Assembly (NCBI GenBank): GCA_016808115.1 | Contig: JAEQBH010002438.1 | Span: forward strand, 1 to 64,000 | From: Tetrastigma voinierianum | Taxonomy: Eukaryota > Streptophyta > Magnoliopsida > Vitales > Vitaceae | Direction of reading: 5' to 3' | DNA length: 64,000 nt | In this document: one piece after another, positions 1 through 14,130 of the stretch | How positions within the stretch are numbered: position 1 is the stretch's first letter | Layout: every line of letters starts with the position of its first letter | Notes under the pieces: model-generated | The model's input: the letters and a program-made list of their open reading frames with translations, nothing else | What the model was told of the DNA's origin: nothing | Databases searched by the model: none | Program-made: the position numbers and the translations under genes

Positions 1-3000
1 ACATTTTTGTTCTTGTTTTTCCTTTTTACCACCTATGATCACCATCACAAAAGAGTTTACCGCCTATAAGACTTCGACATGGCTTAGGGTTCTATGGTCT
101 AAAGTACCAAGGAGCATAATCATGGCAGGGTGTCATCTCCACAGGAGAACATCTCGAGAGAGTTTGCCGCCTACTCGGCTTAAAGTGAGGCTGCAGGTCA
201 TGTGATTAGGTGCCCCGGAGACATATCATAAACGGAGGACCTACCCAAGTATGGCCCAATGGAGCTACAAAAGAGTTTCCAGACTTAAGGGCAGCCTCAA
301 AGTGGCACAGTGCATCATAGAAAAAATGGAGATCACCCATGTTGCACTTACATTGGGATGTATGCTGCAGTAAACTGGAGCTGAGTGTGATCAAGGGCGT
401 CTTTGCCCAGGGGCGTGAAACAAGCTTCTCGAGAAAAGCCGAACTGTTCTGTTCTGGGGAGCTGGTTGTGCAACTGTACTGATACATGGGAGGGCTATTG
501 GGAAATACTTTTTTTAAAATAAAGGGAATTCCAGTAATGAGTTCCATCGCCGCCCTAATGATTATGTTTTGTAGTAACAAGATTTGCAAAACCATAAGCC
601 TGAGATGGCTTGGGAAAGTTATTCCCGGTGGCTTTAACCTTTATTTAGTGAGGATTCGTGAAGGACTGAGTTCACGCTTCACACGGAATACTCTAGGGGT
701 TTTGATATGTTTCTCCCATTTACAACCGACGACTCGCGATGGTACTTTCTGGGTCAGTTCGCCTTAGTTGCCCGTTCCTCTCCATCTCCTCGAAGCTGGT
801 CCAGGCACCCAGTGAGGTTGCAGGAGGTGTGCCATAAATGGGGGCCCGAGTTCGAAGTCTCAAGCAAGGGAATCTACGTTCCTCACACGAATACGCGCAT
901 TAGGCATATAGTGTCTCCTTGATCGGTTATGGGTCGTGCGGTGAGCCTAAAAATTAGCTATAGAGGAAGCCTCGTCTACCCACGCTTTCGCCTTACCGTT
1001 GATACCGGTGTCGTTTTCTGATGCGACGCGTTTGTTTTGACTTTTCATTTGCCAGTGGATTACAGAGATAAAAGTGTCGATAACATTCTTGATCGCAATA
1101 TTTTAATCACAGAACTCTTTGGAGCAGCTTCTTGATGAGCTTTGTAAAGTGAATTTAATGAGACAATAAGTGTAGTACCACGAATAACTGCGATGACTAT
1201 ACTGAGTGGATGAGTTGTGTTTCGTGACATGAAGCTTCAGCCATCTGCCATGGTGAGAGTCTCAGTGGCCACAGGCAAGGAACTTGACCAGTAGCCAAAA
1301 CCAAGACCTATGATATCCATTCTTTGCCGTTTACATAAAGACCAGGATATGCAGGTGGAAGCGTTGGATTGAACACATGGATGACAATGAATTACAAGGC
1401 ATCACATCACATACTTTCTGAGCATCGATTCTACTTCCATTTGTGAAGCTAAGTAGAAACCTTGGTATCATAATTAAAATTGGCATAAGTAGTTCATGAT
1501 AATGTGTGCCATAATTTCTTATGGACCTCACTCTGTCTGATTAAACTCACCCAGCATATGAGGTACACACATCAGTGGGCGGAGAATGACCACATGTACA
1601 TCAATGTGAACATCTCAAAGAGAGTCATATCTTAATTTCATGAATTTACTTGTGTACTGAGGCTCTGTTCTTCGGGGTGAAGTCCGTTCTTACAATATCA
1701 CAAGTATGAGGCCTGGAGGACCTACTTTCGCAATTGGTCGAGTTAATAAAGCCTGATATGGCAAGATGGATGGATGAAGGTCATGATGTTGATTCACATT
1801 CACATAGGTATGAAGGCGTTGGACACTAAATTGAGTGTCAGCCATTGATTGCCTCGACGGGTAACGGAGCCATCCTAAAGTGTTTCAAATCCAATCACAC
1901 AAGAGCCACGACGATTTTACAATGTTAACATTCTAATTTTATTTATGTTAATAATAGCTGCAATTCTGTGTATTTCTCAACCTAAAAATTAAGCGCATCG
2001 AGGTTCTAAGGTAGTGATTAAGGAATTGCAGCCTTGTGACCAGATCAGGGCCGAAGAAGAAAGACCTGCCTGGTACTGCGTTTCTGTGATGACAACGTAA
2101 AAATCAGCTTAAGCGCGCGCCGATGGATGCATTAATGGGGCGATTATGAAGACATAACACAACCTGTGCGGCGCGTGCTGGGATCTCGTGATTTGAGGGG
2201 ATTGCGACGAACTCGTTCCCACGAGCTCCGGAGACACACCATTACCGACCTTTAGCTATAAAATCCTCTCGCTGTTGCTTCGTTTCCTCCTCGGCGTTGC
2301 TCCGTGTCAAACTCATAGCTTTCTGTTGTATCACGGTAAAACCTCCACAATGTTTTGGTTTGTAGGTATGGCTCTTGCGTCCGAGGCCAATGATGCTGCT
2401 ATAGTCATGGAGCTTTAGTGTACTGGGCGAAGCGATCTTTGTTTTCTATCTTGAGCTAATCTTATTCATTAAGAAATGGGGTGTGTCTGGTTCAAATCCG
2501 TCCAAACAGAGCACTAAATGGAGGTGGCGTTGTTAATGGGTATCGAGAGTCAGGCCATTACTAAATGACATTATTTGGGGTGGGTTTTGAGGCATTCATC
2601 TGGTGAGTTCTTGCTCCTCGACGGGTTACAGGATAAAGTAATAGGGGAAACGATATCTGCTCTTCCTTTAACAGAGGCTTTGTGAAATTCAAGCCACCAC
2701 CACTTCGAGAAGCACCGCACCAAAGATTTGTGAAGAGCGATTAAAGTCGATATAGAATAACAGGAAATAAACACATTCAGCCAGCTGCTAGCTTACTGTC
2801 CGGTGAAAAATTTGTAATCATCACTTCGCCAATAAGTCGATGGTTTGCATTTTGACTAATAGGCAGATTTGGCAGAGCCATTCGATTCCTCTTGACACTT
2901 CCAGGAACCACACAAGAGTTCCTGAACTTACCAGAATACCTTAACTGTTGAATGACAGACTGGACTGTAGTGAATGTCGGGTAAACGATACATGATTTTA

Positions 3001-3278
3001 TTCGCGATTCCATGCCAAGGATCCATAATTTTAGCAAAATCGGATATAAGTCTCCTTGCATATCATGGGAGCTCCTATCCAAAGATTCCAATACTGTACA
3101 TTATATAATACCCTTAGCAGATTATCAAAGGCCCATTATAACATACAATGATCGCACATCACAGGTCAATTTATGAGTAAAAGTGGCTTATATACTAAAA
3201 AATATACAAGACTATATAATATTGATTGTAAGATTTTCAAAATTACCAACACTCTTAATACAAAAATATTAATAATAA

Positions 3279-3282
<4 letters not shown>
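1..3282. other. Diverged repeat-derived intergenic DNA, no gene recognised
   Basis: No reading frame here resembles a known protein; the open frames are short and overlap on both strands. Words recur between about 1750-1860 and 3570-3690 (a 'gattcac(a/g)ttcacata' segment followed about 60-80 bases later by a cag/ccatt/ttga-rich block), suggesting two old copies of one repeat, perhaps LTR-derived. A TATA-like CTATAAAAT at about 2255 is followed by a pyrimidine-rich stretch and a 16-codon ATG frame at 2367. This resembles a promoter plus leader, but no product can be assigned. What is seen is the sequence; the retroelement origin is inference. Confidence 0.45.
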
Positions 3283-3324
<42 letters not shown>

Positions 3325-3354
3325 TATATATATATATATATATATCATATATAT
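3283..3354. repeat. (AT)n microsatellite, interrupted
   Basis: A run of alternating A and T of about 70 bases, interrupted twice by a C (…atCatat…). It is low-complexity DNA and the open frames through it, rich in Ile-Tyr, are artefacts. Confidence 0.95.
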
Positions 3355-3359
3355 GCTCT

Positions 3360-6300
3360 ATATATATCAAGAACTTAATTTGTTCCACGATATGTTTATA
3401 AAAATAAAACTATCAAAGCCTGTGATCATGACTCTTACAATTTGAGGCATTGGATGAGTGTGGAGTCACTTGATGTCTTATGTTTGTGAGTGAACTACTC
3501 TATAAAGGTGAGCCATGATCACGTTAGAATGAAACTCCTCTAGGAGACTATAGAAAACACAGTGCATTACGATGGTCATGTTGCGATTCACGTTCACATA
3601 AGAGTAAAACATGCAGATTTCTCTGTTAACAGAATCCTCATGAGCCACTTGAAATGGGATGAGACTCATTGACTGTGCAGCCAATAGATTCATACGACTC
3701 CTGCCAGCACAATCCACGATGTCAAAGTGTGACCAAGACTAAAATGTTTGGATTACCGCATCGTAGTCATTTACAACAAAAATTAATTTGTTTTCAAACC
3801 AGCACTTTGGATAATTTACACCTCAATGATAATTTATCTTCAACCTAATTGTCTTTTTGTGGAGTGGCGAATTTTCGGGGTCTCACACGCAGGCTTCTCG
3901 GCTTTCCTCACACTTTCCTGGGCTTTCGTCGGTGGACGCATTTTGTATCATTTCTAAGAAAATATGGGACTTCATTTGAGAGTATCTGTCCCCTACTTAG
4001 CCTATTACACCTGGAGACATATTTTAAATTTTCATCTACTCCTGGCAAAGTCATGACCATGTTGGATGTTGTCACATACCTAACTGCAAATCAAAACTAC
4101 AAACACGATCATTGAGGTTATAACCATTACGCTCACACCATGTCATGCGATGTTTCTATGCATAAATGCAATGTGATGTGTATTATACTATATCATGCCA
4201 CATATAATAGATACTACATTGGACACATGAATTCTGCCTTTGAATTAATAAATGGACGAATCCATATCATATACATATGGCTTCCATACATCAGTTTCAT
4301 TCATTAATCAATATGTCATGCACGCACATATATCAAAACATCAACATACAACATGTCATTCTATATTTCAAGCAATGACACACATAAAATCAAACCGATA
4401 ATAGTATTTTACTTTTATAGAAATCCGTCACATGTCAATATGCTAGAACACATATCTTGCGACGTCAAACAAGTCACTATTAGGTCGAAGAGTAATGACA
4501 CTCTTGATCCATAAAGAAGCCAAGTGTAAAACATATACTATGCCCATAAAAGCAGGTCCATAAAAGCGACCCTGAGATAAGCGTTAAACAGAGCCACCAC
4601 CAAACCAAACCATAATCAATATAAATCATATGCCTAAACAGGGCGTGAAAAGCAGGTCTCAAAATTGAGTCCTTAGTGGCAAGCTGAATTCGATCAATCA
4701 AAAATCTAGACACAAACAAGCAACAAAACGTCAGCTATGAGTAATCCAGGGAATGAAATGGACGTCCTTGTTTGTAGAGGTTTAATTTGAGTGATTCAAA
4801 AGCCTAACATCTGGTTCGGTGATCATGAGCTGAATTTCCGTAAGGGATCAGATTCCTTTTTCTGACTGGCGTCGGTCCCGAAATGCGGACGTTGGCTGGG
4901 GTCAACAGGCCGTCTGCCTGGCGGAAGTCCGGAAAAACTGTTATATTGGCAGACTATGAGGTCTGAATTTTGAATTGATTCAAATCCTACATCTGAGTTC
5001 TGAGATGCAGGCTAAATGATTTCCACGAATTACTGTCCAAATTCCCCTATTTTCCCAGCGGAAATTAATCAAGAAAAATAGGATGATGTTTCATTCGATA
5101 TGGGGTGTTTGGCGGGTCACAGGAAAACGGACCGTAACAAGCTATAGAGGTCCAAATTTTGGGGTTCAAAGCTGCATAATCAGTTGGAGGATCTTAAACT
5201 ATGATTTCCATGAAGAACATTAGTCAAAATTCCACTTTTTTTCCCTTAGCAAAAATCAGTGCAAAAAATCATGGACATTACAGCAGTTGAGCAACAGGCC
5301 CGTTCTCACACAAGCCCCAAAAATTTTTGCCAACAGGCCCATAGGCGAAAAACCAAACCAGAAATACATTCAGGACTAAAGTAAACTTTGAGCAGCCATA
5401 AGAGCTAAATAAACCAGTAGGAAAGAATCACCACATCTTTGAGGCGTAGAAGCTTTAGGAGGATCTCGATGGACAGCTTCCTAAACCAAGCCTTTTGATT
5501 TCCCAAACTCTTTTAGCCAAATCCTCGATGAAATCCAGGAGTGTTTCACAGTACCCACAGTAGCCTCATAGGTAGATGAACTTTCGTTCATCTGGCGATG
5601 AATTCAGACCAAAATCGACCTCTATAGATCGTAGAATAAGTTGGAGCTCTCTCCTCTCCTCATCATCTTCTCCTCTCACGGCCAAAACAAAGGAAAAGAA
5701 AAAATGGAATGTCTCTTGCCTGACACACACACCGATTTAGCAAAGTTAGATGGAAGTACAGCCAAATCACACCATGTCATGACCTTGGTTTGCAGGTCAG
5801 TTTGCGCTGACGATTTATTTAGATCGATTGAGTTCAGTTAAGTGAATTTTGCTTAATTTATTTTCACTTCGATAAACCTCCTCAAAATGGTTTGGGAGTC
5901 ACGAGCACTGTTGCAGAAAATAGTGAAAAAATTCGAATGTCTCGGAATTGACGAGGTACGTCTGAAATAGCCACAAGATTTTGTGAGGCGAATCAATAAT
6001 GTCAAGAAGGTCCGTTAGTCATCCAAGATCATAGAAAATTCAAAGAGTTGCAAACATAATCCTATTACAACAATTTTACCGTTTGTCCTTTTTCATAAAA
6101 TTCAAATTTAAATAAGGTTTACCGCTGAGGAATGACCTAAGTGATCCTTACTGGCCGACTTGACTTCCACAGAATGTCTCAGGCAGCATTAAGTACTGAT
6201 TGTTTCCAGTGAGAGCTTGAATTATATCAGGACATCTTACTCACAGTAATGTGACTCTTGTACATTCTTAAACAAGAATGGCATCATGTTATAACAATAC

Positions 6301-7430
6301 GTACCATCTGAGATTATGAACGGTGTTCTTGTTGAATCGGGCGAGATACATGAGATTTGATTACAACAGCTCAAGAATACGCGTCAAAGGGAAGGACGTG
6401 AGCTCAGTATGGCTGAGTCGTTGTTTACAATGTAGTCAATGCGAGGTGAGAGGAAGGTGTCTTCAAGACCCGAAACATCGTTCATGTTAGTATAAACAAA
6501 GGCGAGACTCGCCGTGCTAGATTATATTGGACATTTGCCAGGTTTGAGGAGCCACTCTGGATGGTGAATCTCAGCAGTGAAGCTGCTCAGAGGAGCAGTG
6601 TCAGCCTAGCACTTTACCAGCCTCTCCCAATAACGCTAGATTGAAAGCCTGTATCAACCGCCACTACTTTGATCGACCTACAATCTTTTTCAAGGTTTAG
6701 TCGATGTTGGAGCCACATAATTGGGGAAATACCACAGAGCATGTCGGCATGGGATGGCGAAGACATCATATAAACCATGAGTAGTGACAACGACAGAATC
6801 AACTTGATTTGACAGTGAGGCTCCCATGCACCTCTGCCTGCTTTCGGGAACTGTCGACAGGAAATAAGGAAATGTGATTATAGCGACTCGGTGACCACAG
6901 ACTTTTCCGTTTAGCGGGAAAGCGAGCCTCGGTGATGCTGTTTGGCATTTTCTTGGCGCGTCTTCGTGTGCTACGTAAATCAAGTGCATATATGGTCTTG
7001 CGGCTTATTGGTCTCCATATGTTGACTTGGATAATAATGAGGTTAAGAACAACGGTAGTATGACAAAGGCGAAGCCTTCATCACAAAACAGAATCAGTGT
7101 TGCCTGAATCGGCGTTAAGGGCCAGAATGCTCGTTGATGCCATGAGTGGAACTGCGGTTGGCCGGGATTTCCTGATTAAACCGCTATCCATCTTTGACAA
7201 AACGGAGTTTCGAGCCGTTAGACAACCGAAAAACACCACCACGAAATACGTAGACGGTTCAAAAACCTCTTAAAACGTAACAAAGCGGAAAGGAAATATC
7301 GAAGAAAAAGTAAATTCGCACTTCATAAAGTCAGTAAAATGTTTCATCTAGGAAATTGAGCTTCCGACTTCGAAGGGTTAAGACAGTACATCATATTGAG
7401 GAGTAAAGATAACTAAATAGTGGGGACTAA
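3360..7430. other. Intergenic DNA without recognisable genes
   Basis: About 4 kb with only short overlapping open frames on both strands and no recognised domain, splice-consistent exon series or RNA gene. Composition and decayed frames are those of old transposon-derived DNA. A short frame at 3849-4115 (+) is the longest on its strand in this part and resembles nothing I know. I see no element ends that can be placed. Confidence 0.5.
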
Positions 7431-9585
7431 GAGGAAGGGTGATGAGCCGCCAGTAAAGTCGGACCTACTTGGGAGTGAAACTCATCGGTTCTTGCTATAC
7501 AAGATTCCGAATGAAGTGCGCCTTGAATGGGTTGAGCTTTGGGCCCATGATAAGTAAATAATAGGACGAGTGAATTAGGGAGGCGGGGTTTGTAACAGAA
7601 TATGCCATGATGGTTGACGTGTTTAGGTGTTGCAAGGCTATAATTTGGATGTTTAGAAGTGATTTAAATGTGAAGGCATGAAGTGAAGAAACACGAAAGA
7701 TTTTACCAGAATGGGACAGTTGGCAAATTTGGAAAGGATATGAAAGGGCGTAAGGAGGAAGGGAGAAGAGTGGGCTAGAGTGGGAATCGCAACATGGTTG
7801 ATTTTGCAAAAAAATAAGGGAGAGGGCGGAGACTAGGGAGTGTGAAATAAAAGTAGAAACTTAACCCAAGAATGGGTTTGAAAGCCAAACATGGCCTGAG
7901 GGGAAATCTTTGAGATTTAAAGCCAGAGGTGGTCTCATTGGGGGAAGGGGCTCAGTGAAGGCAAGAAAGGAAGAAGAGGAAGGGGAAGAAGGAAGAGGGA
8001 AGGAGCCAGAAAAGTGTGGATTATAGTAAAGATTTTGGTATGGATCTTTCAGGATTTTTGTTGGGGGAAATCATGGGTGCCTGCCATGAGATCAAAAGTA
8101 TCCAGCCAAAATTTGGACTATGGTAGGGATGTCTTTGGTTTCAAAACCTAGGTTTTGGAAGTGAGGATTTTCATCTGACCATAGATTTTCTTGAGAGTAG
8201 GGTTGGTAGGCACAAATGGTACCAAGAAAAACATGGAATCCTCCTTTGAGGTTGGATTAAATGGTTTGGTACAAGTATTGTTAAGATTTGAGGTTTGAAA
8301 CAAGGCCTAACTAATCTTCTCTAGTTGAGTTTTACGCATGAGTTGTATTGAAATTTATAGATTTGTTTTTAGGAGGGAATTCATGATGGGTTTTGGTGAG
8401 ATAAGTGATGAAAGATAAGTTTTGAGTAAATAGAGATTACCGGAATAATTTGGGTGGTTTTGATGTGTATGTAGATGTTTAGTTGATTTGGGTATCAACA
8501 TATGGAAAAATGGAAGAACACACATTCATAAATAAATTACGAAGTAAGTGTGGAAATCATATGACAGTGACTGCGATCATGGAAATACCGTAAAGTGCTC
8601 ACCATTTTTAACATTTTGACTGATGTTAAATATTTTTGTGCCAACTTTTGCTCATTTCTCATTAGTTTAGAGTGATTCGAGTTTTCTAGTTAAAGCGAGA
8701 CATCAAGGAAGGCGACAATCTGAAATAGGTACTTACGGTCGACTCTATGTGAAGATTAAAAAAATTCATTCAAAGAGGGTTATCATTTAAACAAAATTTA
8801 TAACCGGTTGAGCAGTAGAATGATCGGGTTGTTTAGGACATAACTCTGAGTTGGTGTAACTAATAGTTTGGGTGATTCGGGTTGGGGAAAGACATACCAC
8901 CATAACTAGATGAATACCAGAACCATTGTCCAGGTATGGAGTTAGGACACTGGAAAAGAATGAGTGTACCATTGTCGCAAAATTAATGATATTCTGTTAT
9001 GAAGTTGATACAGTTTTAGTGAAATCTGCGGCACAGTTTGGATGATCCAGGTGGAATGATTCAAATTTAAGTAAAATGGACAGTAGGGACAAGAATACAT
9101 GAATAAGTGTGCCACGAATACATACAGGGCATCAGAAAATCTTTGCCTATAGTGTTATCTGAGTAGTAACGTGTATGTTGCTGGAAGAATACAGGAATGT
9201 AAAATGTATCTAGATGTGTTAAGTACAAGAAGCATTGAATGTGATATCAGAAATATGAAAACGAACTAAGCATTAGAAGAGCATGAATAGCATGAAGACG
9301 ATATGGCAATGAGACACAGGCAGTGATGAAGGTGGGTTATGAGTTACGAAGGGCACGTATAAATGTATGACCTACTGGGAATGAAGAGAATGAATGAGTG
9401 GGCCGATTCGCAGATTAAGTGCTCTGACACTCCACAATGATTAACCAGTGCTCTAAGTTAGTCTACTAAAGGCGGGCTCCTGTTAAATCTTTTGAGTGCA
9501 CTTTCCACCAGAGATTAATCTTCTAAGAAAATAAAGTATTGATATACAAATCATTTCACAGAAATTAAATCATTAAAGGCAGTGA
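7431..9585. other. Intergenic DNA with a purine-rich tract at about 7955-8010
   Basis: No gene recognised. The plus strand becomes strongly purine-rich near 7955-8010 (gaagg/aagag words), which on the minus strand opens the proline- and serine-rich frame at 7495-7809. Such GA tracts are common in transcribed leaders and in LTRs, but nothing else identifies the block. The rest to 9585 is AT-rich and featureless to my reading. Confidence 0.45.
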
Positions 9586-9589
9586 TTAG

Positions 9590-10870
9590 TGCTAAGGCAC
9601 CTTGTCTCAAGACTTCATTTTATTACTGTTAAGGCACTGCTCAAGACCCAGATTCCCGACAGTGAATCAAGGCACGCACCCTGCTCAAGACTTCTAAGAT
9701 TTCCGACAAGTGCTACAAGACTCTGCTCGTTGTTTCCCCAGACTCCCCGCTTTGTGCTACCTGCACCCTCGCGATCGCATGGTACCTCTCCGTGGTACTT
9801 ACGCAAAGGTCCTACTCATTTCTTATGATCGGTCCTGCATCTACCAACTTATATGATAAGACTCCGAATAAAGAATAAGAAGAAACGAATATGGTAAAGA
9901 TCCGAATGTACCTACGGGGCACTTCCAGATCCTGCTCAAAGAGTACCTACTTCGCATTCCGCACAGAACCTCTCAGAGAACCTACGTACTGTATCTGCAA
10001 TATAAGCATAAGTTCCAGAATATAAGTATAAGTTCAAGAAGATCACCTGCAATTCCGCATAATGAACTGCAAGAACCCGATCGATAATATGCATAAGTCT
10101 CCTGTAATATGATAAGTCCGCAGTACTCACGTACTTCCGTATAATGAATCAGATAACCTACTGCATTCAGACAAGCAAAACCCATAAGACTCCATGGCAC
10201 TTCCGCATCCGCAATGGCCAAAGATAAGATCGCAAGACAAGTATATCTAATACAAGCATAAGGTCCAAATACAAGAATAAGCATGTTTCCAGAAGACTCC
10301 ACTCTTGCACCTCCTCAGATCCTGATTAATTTCTATAAGACTCCACGGTACCTCCGCATAAGTCTCTGATAAGGACAAACTCAAGAAGATCTACCGTACC
10401 TCCGTATGAGTATAGCAAGCACTGCGAGCACTTTAAATAAATATAAGTTTGATATACATAAGTATGTGCCCTTTTTGGATATTTGAACAAGTAGTACTTA
10501 CTGCATCAGATAAGAATAAGTTCCAAGTAATACTAAGATATCGTCTGTAATATTCTATAGTACCTACTGCACCTCCAAACAAGTGTAATTCCGTAGTATA
10601 AGTATGCTCTATGGCATAAGTATAAACCTTGTAAAGTACCTATGGCAATTCCGAGATACATAAGCCCAGAACTCCTAATGAGAGATAAGATAAAGAGAGA
10701 TAGTAATATGAGTATGCATAAGCACTGCCTAAGTATATATAAGTTCAAGATCAGATACCGACGAACTGAATAAATATGGGTCCTACTTATAGGATGTTAA
10801 TAAATCATGTTGTAAAGATCTAAGTAAAGATAAGTTCGTTTATAAGTATAAGTTCAAGATCAGATACGGT
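9590..10870. repeat. Degenerate tandem minisatellite array of about 1.3 kb
   Basis: The whole stretch is built from drifting variants of a few words: 'aaggcac..tgctcaagact' (9594-9720), then 'aagactcca(t/c)gg(c/t)ac(c/t)tccgcataag' (10190-10360), then 'ataagtataagttcaag' (about 10010-10040, 10735-10755, 10840-10865). The 20-mer ataagttcaagatcagatac occurs twice, about 110 bases apart, near 10739 and 10849. Units are not of fixed length, so this is an old, heavily mutated array rather than a regular satellite. The open frames here are by-products of the repeats. Confidence 0.7.
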
Positions 10871-12990
10871 AGATCCGAATGGGCATAAGTTTGTTAATAT
10901 TGTGGATAATTATGTATGTAAATGTGTTATATGAATTCATGAAATTTGATATCCGTTTCTCGTTTATATGCTCTATTATGATTCAAGATAAATGCATGTG
11001 TATCAAGATAAGTTATAAGATATGCTCTTACATAGTAAAAGCTTAGCACGGGTTTTTAACTGCAGCATGCGAACGTCCGAAAACTTCCGCAAACAGCTGG
11101 GCTAGCACACTAGTAGGGGTTCACTATGTAGGTTCCGCACTCTGATTTGTAAATGTGTTATTAGCTTTTGTATTCAGAACACTCGTGTGATATGTGTATA
11201 GATTTCGGCGGACACCACTCAGCTTGTAGTTCTTTTGATATGTATATATGATATTTGATTATGTTATAAGACTCGGGTCATACCCACACAAGTTCAAATA
11301 AAAAAAAATATCGTGCAAAGAGTCCCAAGATATAGTCTCGCGTCCCTAACCCGCTCTATCCGCCTAATCTGGGTGTGAAGTGGTCAAGCAACTGTTCTAG
11401 ACCATCCCGTCAACGTGTTCTTGGAGGTGTCCCTTGTTGACCAGGTAATTCAGCAGAAGCAAGCGTTCGTTCGATGCCCGACGTCCTTGTGATACTCACA
11501 AAATCAAGATTTCCCTTCTGTGTCACCTGTGGCTGCATTTGCGCTACCCAAAGCCCGGGAGCAGTGACTGGATGAGCAGCAGGAGCTAAGCAAGCGAGAT
11601 CATGAACCTTGTCTATTCAGTGTTACTGTCTTGCCTTAGGTTCTCAAGGGCACAGTCATTCGAGCTGTCAACCCCCCTGTGTCTCGTGGTATGCTTCGAG
11701 GTCGCATTTACCCCTCCCATCATGATCATTTTCAGGCTTTCTTCTTACCACCCTGGGACGCTGAATCAAAGGTGGCCGGGCGATCGCTCGCTCGTCGCGC
11801 CGTTATTACATCGCCCCCGAAAGCATGGCATACTCGGCTGCTTCTCCGAAACAAACTCACACTGGCGGCAAGAGGTTGTAGAACCGAGAATAAAAGTCGG
11901 GTGTTTGAGCCAATTAGTTTGGTTCACTCGCATGTGAGTGTCGTGTTTCAGCTTATAGCATCGTGAGCTGAAGGTTTCATAATTTGCTCAAGAATGCACG
12001 ATGCTCGAAAAGATCCTGAAGAGCATCATACATTTGAAATTTTGGCAACGTGAAATGTGCGGGGCTTCTCAGATGAAGGAACAAAGAGGACACTGGCATG
12101 TCACCAAATGCTGACAAACAGTTAAGGTCCAAATTCGAGGCGTAGGAGATCGATTTCCTTAGGAGGCCCCATGCGATCAAGCATAACGAGGGGGCTGAGA
12201 GAAGTTATTCAGAGATTCTACCGCATGGAGTCAGGGGGCTGTTTGGGACGCATAATGAGTTGTGATGGTGGCATCTGGACGAGGAATGGTGGTGGCCGCT
12301 TTTCCCAAGGCGGCATTTTCTCACAAGGCTACGTTTGCCCCGTGAAAGAAGCCAACCATCGCCGATGATTTCGCCGATGGTTTTGAAGGCCCGCTCTAAT
12401 GACCGCAACGTCTCTAACGACCGGCAAACGTTGCTCCAACAACCGCCAATCGGGACGGAACATCACCCATGGGTCGACGGACTTATGTTGGCAACTTTAG
12501 GAAGGTGGGATTTTTCAGGTTCCCATAGATGGCGCTGTCGGAAATATTTGTTTTCCACAAATAATTTAAGTAATCTTTCTCCACAAAACCAAAACCCTTC
12601 CTTCCTCAAACGGGTACATCTTCCTTTTATCCCCCTTGTGAGGGGGTTACATTGTGGACATTTATGATTAGGGCATTTATAAGGAGCCCTCAACTCCCTT
12701 TCGTTACACATCCCTTTCTACATTAATTGTCGTACATTAACTACGTCATAACACCTGTCGAGGTGGACTATTGCGCATACTCGCCGCTTCATCTCCCATG
12801 CTCGAGGCGTCTACTTGCTCATATGCCTGACCTCCTCCATCTTGACGCCGAGGTGGTTAGGTTTAGATTTTGGCCCGGCCCTTCCGTCATATCGAGCCTG
12901 AAAGAGTTCCCACGCGACTGACTCTAACCAGTCATCCATACGCGGGATATCGTGGTTAACCACATGCTAAGTAATACGACTATAACTTAT
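10871..12990. other. Intergenic DNA, possibly an old LTR with promoter-like segment
   Basis: No gene recognised. Short overlapping frames at 11602-11966 and 12171-12711 have no family resemblance. Around 12675 a TTTATAAGG box is followed within 40 bases by a pyrimidine-rich block, as seen in retroelement LTR promoters. Near 11150-11300 a moderately GC-rich block containing 'gactcgggtcatac' is in the style of gypsy LTRs. No matching second copy was found, so the LTR reading is only a suggestion. Confidence 0.35.
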
Positions 12991-13482
12991 CCTATCTCCA
13001 GTATACTGATAGATATTTAAGGAGTGTCCGACCAACACATTTATATACACAAAGCATGGGAAGAAAGTTATAGTTTTTGAAAATCTTTTTTTTTTCTAAA
13101 GAACAATGAGAGCACATTGAATTTTTTTTTCTAAAAAGACGTGAATGACACAAAAAAAAAATATTCAAAAAATAAAAATAGTTTTCAAAGAAGAACACCA
13201 AAAAGATGTTATATGTATTTTCAAAAATTGTTATAAAAAAACAGTTTTAAAAAATATGAACTAAACAAGCTTTCAAAAGAAATATGAACCAAACATAACC
13301 ATAAGCTGTCCTCACCCAACAACTAGAGACTCTTCTGCTGTTCTGCCCAGCCCTCTCCTACATTCTTTTGTATTGATGGTCAACATACCAAAGCTCCTAC
13401 GCTCAGCTCCACTCACACCTTTTCCAAGGATGTTCGTGGGTCCATTTCCCTTAGCACCATTAGCTTTTTGGCTTAATTTATA

Positions 13483-13506
13483 TATGTATATATATATATA
13501 TATATT
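13483..13506. repeat. (TA)n microsatellite
   Basis: Alternating TA of about 24 bases with one G interruption at its start, followed by a T run. Low-complexity DNA. Confidence 0.9.
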
Positions 13507-13685
13507 TTTTTTTAGGCATTATTTCCCATGATTCTCACGGCCCCTGGTATGCTTTAATTAATAATTCTTTGAGTGGTGTTCTATTGACGCTTGAAGCACC
13601 AATGGGAAGGAGTAGGAAACCTTAGGATCCAAACACGACTTTATGGGAGACTTTATGGGAGACCATCATTCATTATGACCCTTCC

Positions 13686-13704
13686 ATATATATATATATA
13701 TATA
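13686..13704. repeat. (TA)n microsatellite
   Basis: About 19 bases of alternating TA, roughly 430 bases before the start codon of the downstream gene. Confidence 0.9.
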
Positions 13705-13892
13705 ACGGATGGGTCCATTGTGCAAAAGTCGTTGTAACAGTGTTGATAAATTGAAAATACCAATGCCAACGTAGAGAAGGGATAAAAAGTAAAACAATTT
13801 CAATCGTATGGATATATCAAAAACCAAAAAAAACCGAAGCAAATGAAATAAATCATTTACCAAATATGCCAAATATTTGTTGGTAAGTTGTA

Positions 13893-13921
13893 ACGCAGAA
13901 GCAGAAGCAGAAGCAGAAGCA
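13893..13921. repeat. (GCAGAA)n hexamer repeat
   Basis: Roughly four consecutive gcagaa units ending in gcagc. It lies in the upstream region of the 14131 gene; on the minus strand it opens a meaningless Ala-Ser/Cys-Phe repeat frame. Confidence 0.9.
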
Positions 13922-14130
13922 GCAAAAGGCAAGCCGCCCAAGAGGGAGGGAAGAAGATAAAAGGGCTGAAAACCATACCGGTTCATTAGCACCAGCGCAA
14001 GAAGAACATGGTTTGAATCGAATCGTATGATGATCCATGACGGGCGATCTGGGAAAGAGTGAGTTTCACTGAACCTTCCCCACAATCAGAACCCCCATCT
14101 ATTCCCCGTCTCTTCAACCTTCAGTCAACC

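Larger units (their letters stand above)
12991..14130. other. Upstream region of the 14131 gene, with simple repeats
   Basis: AT-rich intergenic DNA leading into the gene at 14131. It contains (TA)n runs at about 13483-13506 and 13686-13704 and a hexameric gcagaa repeat of about four units at 13893-13921. The sequence immediately before the gene (14040-14130) is C/T-rich as expected for a plant 5' leader. No TATA box can be assigned with confidence. Confidence 0.5.

Noticed and set aside
2255..2420. TATA-like box, pyrimidine-rich leader and 16-codon ATG frame resembling a ribosomal-protein gene start
   Set aside because: The peptide matches nothing I know and no following exon fits; kept only as a remark in the region entry.
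3173..3445. 90-codon plus frame rich in Ile-Tyr
   Set aside because: Runs through the (AT)n microsatellite; no family resemblance.
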